Part shown: one piece after another, positions 36,601 through 47,528 of the stretch
Layout of the letters: the number at the start of each line of letters is the position of its first letter
Position numbering within the stretch: the first letter of the stretch is position 1
Source: Symbiodinium natans
Lineage: Eukaryota > Sar > Dinophyceae > Suessiales > Symbiodiniaceae
Assembly: GCA_905221605.1 (NCBI GenBank)
Contig: CAJNDS010002205.1
Span: 496,317 to 560,316 of the forward strand
Reading direction: 5' to 3'
Length of the DNA stretch: 64,000 nt
Position numbers and translations under genes: made by a program
Notes under the pieces: generated by a model
Databases searched by the model: none
What the model was told of the DNA's origin: nothing
The model's input: the letters and a program-made list of their open reading frames with translations, nothing else

Positions 36601-39600
36601 GTTCCCCGGCTTTCTGGGCGTCGGTCAAGGGTTTGGGGTTTAGGATTTCGGGTTTGGGGTTTAGGGTTTAGGGTTTAGGATTTAGGATTTTAGATTTAGG
36701 GTTTAGGGTTTGGGCTTTAGGGTTTAGGGGTTTGGGGATTAGGGATTGGGGGTTTGGGGTTTTGGGGATGTGGGGATTTGTGGCTTAGGTTTAGGGTTGA
36801 GGGGTTTGTGGGTTTAGAGGTTTAAGGGGTTTAGGGGTAGGGATGAGTGGTTTCAGGGGTTTAGGGATTTTTGGGGGTTCACCGAAGTGAGGGTTCCAGG
36901 GTCCGGGGATTAGTGTCTTAAATGTAGGGTTTAGAGTTTAGGGGTTTCGGGGTTAGGGTTTAGGGGTTCAGAGGCTTCGCGTTTCGGGGGTCTACGGGTT
37001 AGGAGTTAGGACCGTTTAAGGTGTGGAATCACCGCTGCAGTGCGTAGTGGCCTTTTTGAGGGCATTTGGGCTTGATCTTGTGCATCTCCATATGGAGTGT
37101 AGGCTTGAAGGGCTTGTTGTATTCATCGGGTGAAGTTGGGGCTTTGAGGGTTCCACTTTGTTTTTGCTTATTCTTTTATTTATTTTTTGTTTTTTTCCGG
37201 GGGGGGGGGGTAGGCGTAACTTGGGTTTAGTTTCCGATGTGTTGGAAAGGTTGTTGAGGTTTTGAAGGTGTCAGAGGTCGGGCCAAGGTTCTGTTGCGGT
37301 CCGATTGCTGGGTTTAGGGTTGGGATGTTCCCCCTTATACTAACAGTCCTTAATAGGGATTTTACAGTTACTAGGGGGCTACTATAATCCCCATTAAGGC
37401 TTAAGGACTGCTAGCATCAGAAGGAACATCCCAAGTTTAGGGTATGTTCCCTCCAGCCTGGAACGAGCGGCCGTCCTGCGGCCCCGTGATTAGATCACAG
37501 CCCCTGAGACCCTACCCGCCCCAGGAAGCCATTCCCCGACCAAGCAGGTTCCATATAACTCCCGATATCTGCTGCCTCAACACGCGAGAAGAGAAGCCTG
37601 AAGGCGGAAACAAGGAGTTTTTTGGCTTAGGGTTTACGATCTGGGGGGTTTCGTACCTCTTGGCTGGTAGTAAGTTTTGGGTCCCTTCGGCCCGACCCAG
37701 CCTCAACAACCCCCCCCCCGCCGCCCCCGCCACAACCCCAGGTGCTGCTGTCGGCCACAAGTGACGTGCAGCAGTCCGTCTTGGAGCAGTTCCGGCCCAA
37801 GCGAGAAGGCCTTTGGTTCAAGGGCGTCGGGTTTCGAGGTGCGGGCTCCAGTTCTCGGCAACTCTCTCCCAACTAGTTTCCCCTTGAAAATAGGGGTACC
37901 CCTTTGATACCCCACATAGAATAGAATCCCTTTGGAGTGACCCCCAAACAGGGCACGCCCATTTCCGGAAACCACCATATCTGCTTACACCACGAAACCG
38001 TGCAGAAACCATCGGCTATCCAGCTTACTGCTAGCCTGTCTGGAAGCAACCTCCACCCTTCTCCCTAAACCCTACTGTACCACAACTACCCAACATACCT
38101 ATTGGCTTCCACACTACATAAACCGAAAGAGGTTGAGCCCTTAAGCTGCCAGCGTCAGAACTTTTTTTGTACTTTTCGCCTGGCTTTGAAATTAGGGTTC
38201 GAGTTCATGTTCTGTTTAGGGTCCGGAAGGAAGGGAGGATGTCCCCCACAAAGATGCCCTCCACCCTTGAACCCTAAACACCTCACCCCTCAGCCTTGAA
38301 CTCACCCCTAAACCCCTTAAGCACTACACCTTAAACCCTCAACCCTCAACCCCTAAACCCTAAAACCTAACCCCCCCCATGGCATAGTGATGGCAGGCGA
38401 ATCGGACTACTCGGCGCTCATTGCAAGCTTCGTGCGCAAGGCCTTCAGCCCTAAACCCTGAACCCTAAGCCCGAAACCCCTAACCCGGTTGAAGGGCTTG
38501 TGGGTTGATTGTCTTAATTATTCAGCATCCCTCAACCCTAAAGCCCCTAAACCGAGAACCCCTAAATCCCTGAGCCCTCAATCACCTACATCCCTAAACC
38601 CTAAAAACCCTAAAACCTGAAAACCCCAAATCCTAAAACCCTAAACCCCAAAAGCCCAAAACCCCCAAAAGCTCGAAAACCCCGACCCCAAAACCCAAAA
38701 AACCCAAAAAACCTTAAATCCTAAACCCTAAACCATAAACCCTAAACCCTAAACTCTAAACCTAAGAAAGCCCCCAACTCCCCGCCAGCAGGTGGAGAAG
38801 ACCCTGGCGAGCAGCGCGATGCCGCGCCGCTTCGGCGAGGAGCGCGCGGAGCGAGGCGCTCCCGCAAGGGTTTGGGGGCTTTAGGGGGGGTTTAAGGGTT
38901 TAGGGGTTTAGGGGTTGATGGGTTTAGGGGTTTCGTGGTTTAGGGTTCAGGGTTTAGGGTTTAGGAGTTTAGGGGCTTAGGGGTTAAGGGGTTTAGGGGT
39001 TAGGGGCTTAGGGGCTTAGGGGTTTAGGGGTTTAGGGGTTAGGGTTTAGGGGTTTAGGGGTTGAGGGGTTGAGGGTTTAGGGGTTTAGTGGTTTAGGGGT
39101 TTAGTGTTTTAGGGGTTTAGGGGTTTAGGTGTTTAGGGGTTTAGGGGTTGAGGGGTTGAGGGGTTGAGGGGTTGAGGGGTTGAGGGGTTGAGGGGTTTAG
39201 GGGTTTAGGGGTTAGGGGTTGAGGGGTTGTGGGTTTAGGGGTTTAGGGGCTTATGGGTTTAGGGTTTTAGTTTCATCAGGGTTGAGGTTTTAGGCTTTTG
39301 GGTTTAGAGGTTTAGGGTTTAGGGTTTAGGGTGAATGGGGCTTAAGGTTTAAACGGGCTTGGGGGTTTCAGGCTGTCGGTTCCTTTTGGGGCATGGAAGA
39401 TTTAGGGGGTCTAGCACTTTTGCGGATTAAGGCCTTGAGGTTGAGGGTGCTGCCTTGAGTCTGAGTGCTCCGAAGAATCTTGCTGGCGGCTTTAGAATCA
39501 TCAGCCTACAAGAAAGGACTTGTCGGGTTTGATGAGGGCGCAGACAGTATTCCCTAAACTCGAAAGCCTAAGGGACCCTAAACCCCCTAAGCCCTGCACC

Positions 39601-42600
39601 CCGGACCCTCAGCTCAACCCTTAGGATCCCCAAAAAGCCCTCAACGTGCTGTGAAAGCGCCTTAGCCGCCCTTGAAAGCCCGCGACACCCAGGTGGCTCT
39701 TCTCTGGAGGACTTCCGCGCGCGTCCCTGGGCCGAACTCTGAGGGGCAAACCGGGTTTTCGGGCTTCGGGCTTAGGGCTTAGGGGCTCGGCTTGCTTTAG
39801 GGCAGAGGTTTCTGCCCTAGGCTCTGAAAGCTCCAAAAAAGCCTAACACCAAACCCCCAAAAGAAGCCCTTCTTAAAAAAAACGAAGCAAGCAAGCCGAG
39901 AATGGTAAGCCAAGTATCAAACATTCTATGCAGGCCCAAAAAGCCCTGAACAAATCCTGCATCTAAACCCTACATCCCAAACCCTAAGCCCTAAACCCCT
40001 GAAAGCTTCAAGAAACTCCGAAGCAAGCTCAAGCCGAGGATATCCGAGCGGTAGCTAGACTTGGGGGGACTTACAATTGGGTTACAAGTACAGTTATAGT
40101 TAGTCACTAAGTACCATGAAACCTGCGAGCACAGCAAGCGCTGAAGCCGAGGATATCCCATGGACGACCGAGCCTTCGGCGTGTTGGAGCGGGCAGCCCC
40201 AGGAGTTCAGGCTCGGCTTATTTTGCGGTTCAGGGTTTGGGGTTTAGGGTTTAGGGTTTCGGGTTTAGGGAAAATGTTTTTTTGTTTGGGGGCTGGGGTG
40301 GGGAGGGGCTTGTGGTTTAGGTTTATGGTTTAGGTTTTTTTTTTTTTTTGGGGGGGGGGGGGGGGCTTTGAGTGCTTTGTGAGTCGTTAGGATTATGCTG
40401 ATGAGTAATGGGATCTTTGCGGCAACTGCTTGACCCCCTCAACGCAGACCCTGCATCCCTAAATCCCGGACTTCCGAGAAGCCCGTCAGCGGGCCCAAAA
40501 AAACTTCCTCTACATGAGCCCTAAACCCTAAACCCTAGGCCCTAAACCCTAAACCCTAAACCCTAAACCCTAAACCCTAAACCCTAAACCCTAAACCCTA
40601 AACCCTAAACCCTAAACCCTACACCCTAAACCCTAAACCCTAAACCACCCTTATTCTGCACAGGCCACCATCCTCGCAGACTTCCGACCGCGGAGGGAGG
40701 CCCGCCACGAAGCCGCGCGCACCCGGGTTTCTGAGGGCACTTTGGGGTCATTAGGGTTCTAAGGGTTCGGTTTAGAGGGTTTTAGGGTTTAGGGTTTAGG
40801 GTTTAGGGTTTAGGGTTTGAGGGGAGGGGACGAGAGGGTCTTTGAAGGCTCTTCGGGCGTCATTGTTTGTGGGGTTTCGGGCGTTGCGGTTAGGGTTCCA
40901 AGCGTTCTGGAGCGGACGAGGAGGGTTTCAGGGGCTGGGACCCCACCCCCCATGAACCCCAAACCCTAAACCCCAAACCCCAAACCCTAAACCCCAAACA
41001 GTTGGCCACTTTCCAGGGCGAGGATGACTACTCTGCCTTAGCCGGGCTCCCAGAGATGCTCCGGGGTTTCATTTGGCAGGATCCTGTACAAGGCCTCCGT
41101 AGCACTGTTGCTGTTGTTGCTCTTGCTGTTGATTGTGAGGCGGGTCAAATTACTGTCGTAGTGTCAGGTTCAGGTTCAGGGTTTCCCTTAAACGTTACAC
41201 CCTAAACCCAAAACCCTAAACTCCAAGATCAATTGCCACAATTCTCTTGGAGGTTTGGCGGCGGGATGACTTGCAAGCCTCCTCGTAGTTGGGTTCACAG
41301 CCATGTAAGAAAGCACAGTGGGTACAGGCGGGCTAAGGGTGCCGGACTCCACGTGTAGGCTAGCTTTAGGGGTTAAGTTAGGATTTAGGATTGAGGGGCT
41401 TGGGTTTGGCTAGTCACTGGGCGGGTAAGATTGAGAAAGAGGGATGGCCGAATTGAATATAGCATTCTTATTGGTGTTCTCGTTGGGTGTCCCTTATATA
41501 GTACCGGCACCCTCATAGCAAGCACCCCGAAAGGGACCGTAATTTGGAGGTGCGAAGCAGCGGGACTTCCAAGTTTTCTGGAGTGAAGGCTTAGAGCGCT
41601 GGTCAATCCTCCTCACGAATGGAATTCACCACTTTCCTAAACCCTAAACCCTAAACCCTAAACCCTAAACCCTTCTTACTTACGTGAAAAGTGAGAGTCT
41701 GTTATTGGGGGTGTCGGGTGGGATGTCAGCCCGAGAGGGCTCGAAACCCTGTAAACCCTGAACGCACCAAGTCCGCATGACTAAGCCGGAAGCCCTGAAA
41801 ACTCAAGCCTCTCGTCCCAAATCCAAACCCTAAACCCTGAACCCGATTTTTTTGGAAATCCTTTGGGGGAACTCCCACCTTCCTAAACTAGAGCCCTTGT
41901 CCCTTTTGCTTTTCTTGTTTGCTTTGGGGGTCCTTTCCAAAGTGTTTCTTCTACACCCGAACTTTGTGCCCGTGCTAAACTTCTCTGGAAGCCTTCAAAG
42001 CTCGAACGCTGTGAAAAATTGGCCTCCCTGAACGTTGAACCCAAAACTAGCACCCCTCGACATTATTAATTAACAAAAAGCCCTTTGACAGCCACTACTT
42101 GCAGGCTCATGGTTAGCTAGAAGTTCTCAGAGGGGCTATAACACACCATACTTCTAGCTAGCCTAAACCCTACACCCTAACCCCCAATCAATAATCCCTA
42201 ATCCCTAATCCCTAAACCCTAAACCCTAAACCCCAGCCCCAGGTCATGGGCTTCCTACGGTCCATCGAGTCCCGCACGGGCAATGCCCCTCGAGGTTCGC
42301 GGGGTGGGCTCCGGATTCCAGGTTTAGGGTTTGGGGTTTAGGGTTTACGTAGTTTTTTTTTTTTTGGGGGGGGGGTGGTAGGGTTTAGGGTCTGTAGGGT
42401 TGAGGGTTTCGGGTTTCTGTAGTGCACGGGATTTTGGTTTCGGGCTGGGTTTAGGATTCAAGGCTCAGGGAGTCATACTTCGCAGGCACTCCAAACGCCC
42501 TAAAGCCCTGCTATAAATCTCTACAAAACTCTTGAGGTGTGTGTTTGAGCGCTTAAGCTACATCAAACCACAAGCGCGTTTGGGGGGTTTAGCGCGAGGG

Positions 42601-43509
42601 TTTTGGAGTTGGGGTTGAAATTTTAAGGGTTTAGGGTCTCGCTTTTTTCTTTGTTTGTGATTTGCCCTTGTTGAGCTTAAGAGCATTAGCTGTAGGGATC
42701 GTTCTCAATCCAACCTAGGCCACACTTGAGAGAATTTTGGAATCTTTGAGCTCCTTTCGACCCCGCTCTGGGTTGCCCTAAACAAAGCAGGGGCCTCTCA
42801 TGACCCAAGAATCAGGGACGGAGTACCCTGACGCATTCCGAGACCCTTTCGTGTGCTCCGCCCGGCCCAGCCCGATGTCTCGCAAGACCACCTCCCTTTT
42901 CAGGCGGGCGCGGAGGTCGAAGAGACAACGACACTCGGCAGCGTTCCGGGTTGCTAAGGTTTAGGGAGTTTGGGCCTGGTTGTTGGGGTTTCGGGTTCAG
43001 GGTGAATTTGGCACGGTTTTGTCATAGAATGGGTAGGCCTCCGGACCTACTTGCAGGGTCGCATCCGACGTTATTACACCCTCACCCCGCCTAGGCCCTA
43101 AGCCTACAAGAGGAACCCAGTCCCTAGAGTCATGAGTTCTCTAGGTTGGTTTTTGGGACATCTATGGGTTTGTAAGGGACCCTATATATATATATATATA
43201 TTTTTTTTCAATGGGTTTTTAAAGGCCAACCCAGGTAACAGGGCCCAAAGTCTTGAATGGGATGTCCCACAGGGGGACCATTTCCATCCACTAAGGATTA
43301 ATGATGGTCTAGGGGTTCCTAAACCCTAAACCCTAAACCCTAAACCCTAAACCCTAAACCCTAAACCCTAAACCCCAAACCCTAAACCCTAAACCCAAAA
43401 CCCTAAACCCTAAACCCAGTCGGTGGTAGCTTCCGGGTTTCCCTTCCGACCTCAGGGTCGCGAGGAGTCGCACTCCCCGGACGGACGCCGCAGCGACTCA
43501 TACGAGTAG
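36551..43509 (+). CDS. Nine-exon gene with duplicated YPMDxRAFG/FRPxREG domain
   Basis: Exons: 36,551-36,600; 37,742-37,808; 38,397-38,440; 38,792-38,855; 40,152-40,210; 40,664-40,699; 41,017-41,040; 42,243-42,284; 43,456-43,509. All phases agree and the last exon ends in TAG. The spliced product holds two copies of one domain: RYPMDSRAFGVLLSATSDVQ...FRPKREGESDYSALIASFVR and GYPMDDRAFGVLERAAPGVQ...FRPRREGEDDYSALVMGFLR. The second copy independently confirms the splice joints of the first. The tail is Ser/Arg-rich (SPDGRRSDSYE). The domain resembles short repeats I associate with dinoflagellate proteins; no function is known to me. The 5' end lies upstream and is unresolved. Confidence 0.75.
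37320..37434. mobile_element. MITE, TGGGATGTTCCCCC family, intact-looking
   Basis: A 115-base element with ends TTGGGATGTTCC and GGAACATCCCAA (perfect) and inner arms ACTAACAGTCCTTAATAGGG and its degenerate complement. It sits in the intron between the first two exons of the nine-exon gene, surrounded by TTTAGGG. Confidence 0.65.
37742..37808 (+). CDS. Exon 2 of nine-exon gene
   Basis: Acceptor ACCCCAG, GC donor GAAG/GCCTTTGG. Encodes VLLSATSDVQQSVLEQFRPK then RE and the first base of Gly. Confidence 0.7.
38397..38440 (+). CDS. Exon 3 of nine-exon gene
   Basis: Acceptor TGGCAG, GC donor AAG/GCCTTCAG. Completes Gly, then ESDYSALIASFVRK. Confidence 0.7.
38792..38855 (+). CDS. Exon 4 of nine-exon gene (linker)
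   Basis: Acceptor CCAGCAG, GC donor G/GCGCTCCC. Encodes VEKTLASSAMPRRFGEERAE R, the linker before domain copy 2. Confidence 0.65.
38880..39260. repeat. TTTAGGGG array with GTTGAGGG sub-block
   Basis: Long tandem TTTAGGGG with a homogeneous block of GGTTGAGG (about 39,145-39,195), inside the intron after exon 4. Confidence 0.9.
40152..40210 (+). CDS. Exon 5 of nine-exon gene
   Basis: Acceptor GCCGAG, GC donor CAG/GCTCGG. Encodes YPMDDRAFGVLERAAPGVQ after two leading bases that complete Gly. Confidence 0.7.
40520..40648. repeat. Interstitial CCCTAAA array
   Basis: About 17 units, the right arm of the intron before exon 6. Confidence 0.95.
40664..40699 (+). CDS. Exon 6 of nine-exon gene
   Basis: Acceptor GCACAG, GC donor GAG/GCCCGCC. 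Twelve codons: ATILADFRPRRE. Confidence 0.7.
41017..41040 (+). CDS. Exon 7 of nine-exon gene (24-base microexon)
   Basis: Acceptor TTTCCAG, GC donor TTA/GCCGGGC. Encodes GEDDYSAL only; the homologous residues in copy 1 begin exon 3. Confidence 0.65.
42243..42284 (+). CDS. Exon 8 of nine-exon gene
   Basis: Acceptor GCCCCAG, GC donor AAT/GCCCCTCG. Encodes VMGFLRSIESRTGN. An alternative end at a GT (about 42,321) would break phase with exon 9. Confidence 0.6.
43180..43210. repeat. AT run and T tract
   Basis: A short TA dinucleotide run followed by T8 inside the last intron. Confidence 0.8.
43320..43418. repeat. Interstitial CCCTAAA array
   Basis: Right arm of the last intron of the nine-exon gene. 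Confidence 0.9.
43456..43509 (+). CDS. Exon 9 (terminal) of nine-exon gene
   Basis: Acceptor ACCTCAG. Encodes GREESHSPDGRRSDSYE and stops at TAG; Ser/Arg-rich tail. Confidence 0.65.
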   Translation, partial: GREESHSPDGRRSDSYE

Positions 43510-43619
43510 AGGCGGAGACGCCGCTCGAATCAAGACATTATGGGGTTTAGGGTTTAGGGTTTCGGGTTTAGGGTTTAGGGTTTCGGGTTTAGGGTTTAGG
43601 GTTTAGGGGTAGGCACTTG

Positions 43620-44961
43620 GGACATTTTTCCCCTACTACCCCCTCTTTACTATATACCCCCTCTAAGTTCCCCCCTAATTTAGGAGTATAGAGCTCGACT
43701 CACGACCTTACGGGGGCTTCGTGTAAAAACCTGGGTAGGCCCTTGGGACATTTAGGGTTTTTAGGGTTTAGGGTTTAGGTTGTTGGGTGTAAGAGGATCA
43801 TATTCAGGAACATTTTTCAGAAGGTTTTTCGGAGCATCCTAGAAACATTTGGAGCTTCAGGCACGAGTTGATTTTGGGGGGGGGGGGGGGGGAGAGGAGG
43901 CGAGCAGCTTGCAGCACATGCACAAGCATCTGAGTTCACCCTAAGCCCTGAACCCAAAGCCCTAAGCCTGAGGCTCCGTATGATAGCAGGAACCCTCAAA
44001 AGAAGGGGCCCTCTAATCTAGGAATCCTCCCTTTGTTCAGGATACCTTTGGGCTGTTGTGGTGACAGGGACACGGTGCCGCAACGATGATTTTTTGGGGG
44101 GGCTTTAAGGTTCTCAACTACCCTCTTAAAGATGGTGGGAAGTCAGTGTAGAGTTTAGGGTTTAGGGTTAGGGTTTAGGGTTTAGGGTTTGGGGTTTGGG
44201 GTTTAGGGTTTAGGGTTTGGAGTTAGGGAGAGTCCTATGATCAAAAGCGGGGGCCTGAAAGTGAATGTGCTTGCACTACTTCTTGGAAGCTGGGCAGCTA
44301 AGGTTAGCATGCTCCTCTGTCCTTCGGCACGGCAGCAAAAAGCGGCGCAAGTTTCAAAGCGACGGGAGACAGCGGCCGAGCAGACGGATGGTAGTGCAGG
44401 AGCCTGAACGATTGCCAATACTGTCCCCTTAACAACGTTTCCTAACTACGGCATAGACCGCCCAAAACAACTGTTCTAGTTGATTCGGCCCTTATAAGTT
44501 TTGAAGCCCCCCCGCCCCAGACCCTTGACTCCAAATTGATTCCAGAAACTACCCAGAATAACCTCTACCGCACCAATGCCCTACAGATTCGCAGATCGCC
44601 CCTGTTACCCGCAGTTACAGTGGATGGTCGGAGGGTTTAGGACATGCCTAGAAGTGAGGCCTGCTGCAATCGAACATCACTAGCCCGCAGCCTGAACCGT
44701 TTAACCTATCCATATCCAGCAAGCTCGCACATCTGTATGCGCGCGTACAATACACAGTGTCAAGATGCACATGTATATGCCAAACTAGTGCATAAAGTGC
44801 GTGCGCACACGATGATCTACTTTTTCCTTAAGAACCCCCAAAAGAATAAGAATTGTAATGCATATATATATATATGACTCAATAAGGAGTTTTTTTTTTG
44901 GGGGGGGGGGGTTCTTAAGCAATTAGTGGTGATTTAGAGCCTCTCTTATGCTCTTACGCGG
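43620..44961. other. Intergenic stretch, nothing firm
   Basis: TTTAGGG arrays (about 43,540-43,610 and 44,150-44,215), a G tract at about 43,877 and unique DNA with unsupported frames. Confidence 0.3.
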
Positions 44962-45062
44962 ATGTCGGGCCGGTCGGCCGCCCACCTAAGCCAGCCCCTT
45001 CTCGCCGCGCAGCGGCGCCGCTGCAGCGGCGTGTTCTCCGCGGTGGGGGCTGAGGGTTGCAG
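44962..45062 (+). CDS. Possible first exon
   Basis: ATG followed by SGRSAAHLSQPLLAAQRRR C and more; frame open to a TTTAGGG array at 45,062, whose first GT could be the donor. GC-rich coding character. No domain recognised. Confidence 0.4.
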
Positions 45063-45599
45063 GGTTTAGGGTTTAGGGTTTAGGGTTTAGGGTTGCAGGG
45101 TTTAGGGTTTAGGGTTTAGGGTTTAGGGTTTTTTAGGGTTTAGGGTTTAGGGTTCAGGGCTTTGGGGTTCAGGAGGGGGCTTTACATGGGAGGGGGTGGG
45201 GTTGAGCTGAATCGTGGGTGTCAGAGACCTCATCTGTCAGGGACTTTCTATACTAGGAAAAGCCCGTAATCAAAGCCAATTGCTAGGGAGCAACCAGTGA
45301 GTCTGCAATCAGCCATCCTCATCAGGGGTCTTAATGGGTTCAGGGAGTTCGAAAGTGTACTATCGGCTTCTTCAGATAAATATAGGGGTTCGAGGGCGTT
45401 TCAAGTTCTAGCGACGGCGGCAAGAATCAGAGCCTTCCGCTCCCACCAGATGATCATGTCAGTGCATTTGTTCCCGCTCGCTGTTTGCCTTCGCCCATAC
45501 TCCCAAGTGGGTTTGCGTTCTTCTCTAAGTTAGGCGCCGAACTATATGCACAGGAGTCCGAAATCATCCACACATCGACTAAACATGCTGCTGAGCCCT

Positions 45600-45667
45600 A
45601 AACCCGTACAAGTACCCCCCTCCCCCCCTCCCACCCCCCCCCCCCCCCCCCCCCCCCCCTCCCCCCA
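45600..45667. repeat. C-rich low-complexity tract
   Basis: Runs of C broken by single T or A. Opposite-strand poly-Gly frame is an artefact. Confidence 0.85.
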
Positions 45668-45837
45668 AAAACTAGAAAACTGACGAACCCCCTTGGAGCT
45701 TTTTTGGGAGCACGCTCCATGCCGACGCAGGTTTCCGCCGTGCTGTTTCTGAGCTTGCTGGCTGTGTCCCTCGGTCAGATTCGATTGTGAGCCTTCCAGG
45801 CCATGTGAACCCAGGCCGGGGTGGATGTGAGAATATT

Positions 45838-45922
45838 CTTTGGGCCCTTTATTATTATGATGATTATCATTCTTATGATTATGATTATTCGTATTATTTG
45901 TTGTGATTATTATGATTATTAA
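45838..45922. repeat. ATT/ATG trinucleotide-like tract
   Basis: TTATTATGATGATTATC-type low complexity; frames through it give Ile or Asn/His runs and are not genes. Confidence 0.7.
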
Positions 45923-46078
45923 CCAAGGACGCGTGGCTTGCATTAGGTGCAGGCCAGTCGGGTTCATGGGTTCCACATTCAGAGAATGGAGCTTCCTGCA
46001 AGAGCTCGTGGGCACCTGCATGCTCACCATTTCCGCAAGATGCGTCAAAGATACCTTAATGCTGTTGGTGGAAGGGGA

Positions 46079-46268
46079 AAAAATGAGGATGTTGCCCGAA
46101 AACTGCTCCACCAGCAGGTTGGGGTAGAATGAGGTCGTTGCCATCAAGATGTGTCGCGGTAAAATGTGGACGTCGCCAGCAACAGACGATAACATAAATT
46201 GTTATAACATAGTTTTTTGTGTCGGGTTTGTTTTCGGTCGCAGAAGGGTAAAATGAGGACGTTCGCAA
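46079..46268. repeat. Four copies of a GGTAAAATGAGGACGTTGCC-like motif
   Basis: Imperfect copies at about 46,080, 46,124, 46,158 and 46,246, followed by a GTAGA pentamer tract at 46,309-46,352. They lie 0.35-0.5 kb upstream of the cysteine-rich gene. Confidence 0.5.
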
Positions 46269-46600
46269 CAACCAAGAAAAAACCCTGTCGAAGAAGCAGA
46301 GGGGTATATAGTAGAGTAGAGCAGTGTAGAGTAGAGTAGAGTAGAGTGTAGACAGCCGAGTCCATCTAGGGCCATTTTAGAGTCACATATTACATATTGC
46401 TTGCACTGGCATAGCTGGCATGCACTCAGCAGCATGTAGGTCCCGTGATCGTAGGTCTCAAATCCAAGCATATCACGCCATTGCTTCCCTGCTGCGAACG
46501 CAGAAGGGCTGTACAGTATGTCCCGGCATCTCTTTTCGATCATGGTCCTCACTTCGTGGATGCCACAAGACGTCGTGGGGCATGTGACGCTGATGCGGCC

Positions 46601-47260
46601 ATGGCTGCAGCAACATGCATGCAGCAACTGTCAGTGCCCACGGATGTGGGTTCCATGTGCCAGTATGTGCAGGACTACATGACTTGCTACCCCGGAAATT
46701 GCTGCACGTCAGCTGTTGAGACGGCGCTGGCCAGTTATGGGCAAGCTCCTTTCAATTGCGCAGCAACGACATGTGGAGGCTCGTCACCAACCGCCGGCGC
46801 AAGCCCGTATGCAAGCCCAACAGAACAGGCATGGCGAATGTGGCCCGGTACAGCACAGGCAGGCTGCAAAGGGACCGAGGGTTGCTCTTGCACGGAGATG
46901 CAGGAGAATTGGGGAGTCTGCACAGCTGACACAGATCCGAACCATAATCGTGTCATGGAAAACTGTCCGTACACATGCGCAGCAGCCGCCTTAAGCCCAA
47001 CAGAACAGGCATGGCGAATGTGGCCCGGTGTAGAACAGGCAGGCTGCACAGGGGCCGAGGGTTGCTCTTGCACGGAGATGCAAGACAATTGGCAAGCGTG
47101 CACTGCTGACACAGATCCGAACCACCCTACTGTCATGAGAGACTGTCCGTACACATGCGCAAGAGCCGTAGCCGTAGTCGCCACCTCAGCCGCCGTGACA
47201 TTCTCTTTCAATCTGGCCTTTTTGCCAGCTTTCCTATATGCCTGGCTGAGTTTGTTCTGA
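46601..47260 (+). CDS. Secreted or surface protein with two ShKT-like repeats
   Basis: 219 residues from the ATG at 46,601; the frame is open further upstream, so an N-terminal extension or exon is possible. Residues about 20-60 hold a cysteine-rich segment (CQYVQDYMTCYPGNCC). Two tandem 60-residue repeats follow, each with SPTEQAWRMWPG, GCSCTEMQ and CPYTC; the six-cysteine layout resembles ShKT domains, which occur in many secreted enzymes and are not by themselves toxins. The C-terminus (FSFNLAFLPAFLYAWLSLF) is hydrophobic, suggesting a membrane or lipid anchor. The 180-base repeats are very similar, so the duplication is recent. No intron is evident inside. Confidence 0.7.
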   Translation: MAAATCMQQLSVPTDVGSMCQYVQDYMTCYPGNCCTSAVETALASYGQAPFNCAATTCGGSSPTAGASPYASPTEQAWRMWPGTAQAGCKGTEGCSCTEMQENWGVCTADTDPNHNRVMENCPYTCAAAALSPTEQAWRMWPGVEQAGCTGAEGCSCTEMQDNWQACTADTDPNHPTVMRDCPYTCARAVAVVATSAAVTFSFNLAFLPAFLYAWLSLF

Positions 47261-47460
47261 TTGATTGACTGTAACCGTGCTGTAATTACCTCAGCTATGA
47301 TGGCGTTGGCATAACGTATGTACAGGATTGCGTATTTTTCCAACAAAGAGGAAGGAGGCAAGCGAAAAGCCCTCTTGATAATTCCTGATAGACCATGCTG
47401 GAAAATTGCTGTGTGACTTCTCCGGCAACTGGCTTCTGGATGTTCTAAGGAGTGCAGCAT

Positions 47461-47528
47461 ATCCATATATATATATATATTGTATTTAAAGTAAGTATAT
47501 ATTTATAGAATATATATATATATATATG
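47461..47528. repeat. AT microsatellites
   Basis: Two AT runs about 30 bases apart downstream of the ShKT-like gene. Confidence 0.8.

Noticed and set aside
45542-46195. 217-codon minus-strand frame
   Set aside because: Includes an Ile/Asn/His low-complexity run and a poly-Gly tract, and the conserved-looking parts are copies of a DNA repeat.
46360-46400. TAGGGCCATTTTAGAGTCA upstream of the cysteine-rich gene as a relic dinoflagellate spliced leader
   Set aside because: Only the GCCATTTT core matches what I remember of the leader; too short to support, also for a similar string near 24,755.
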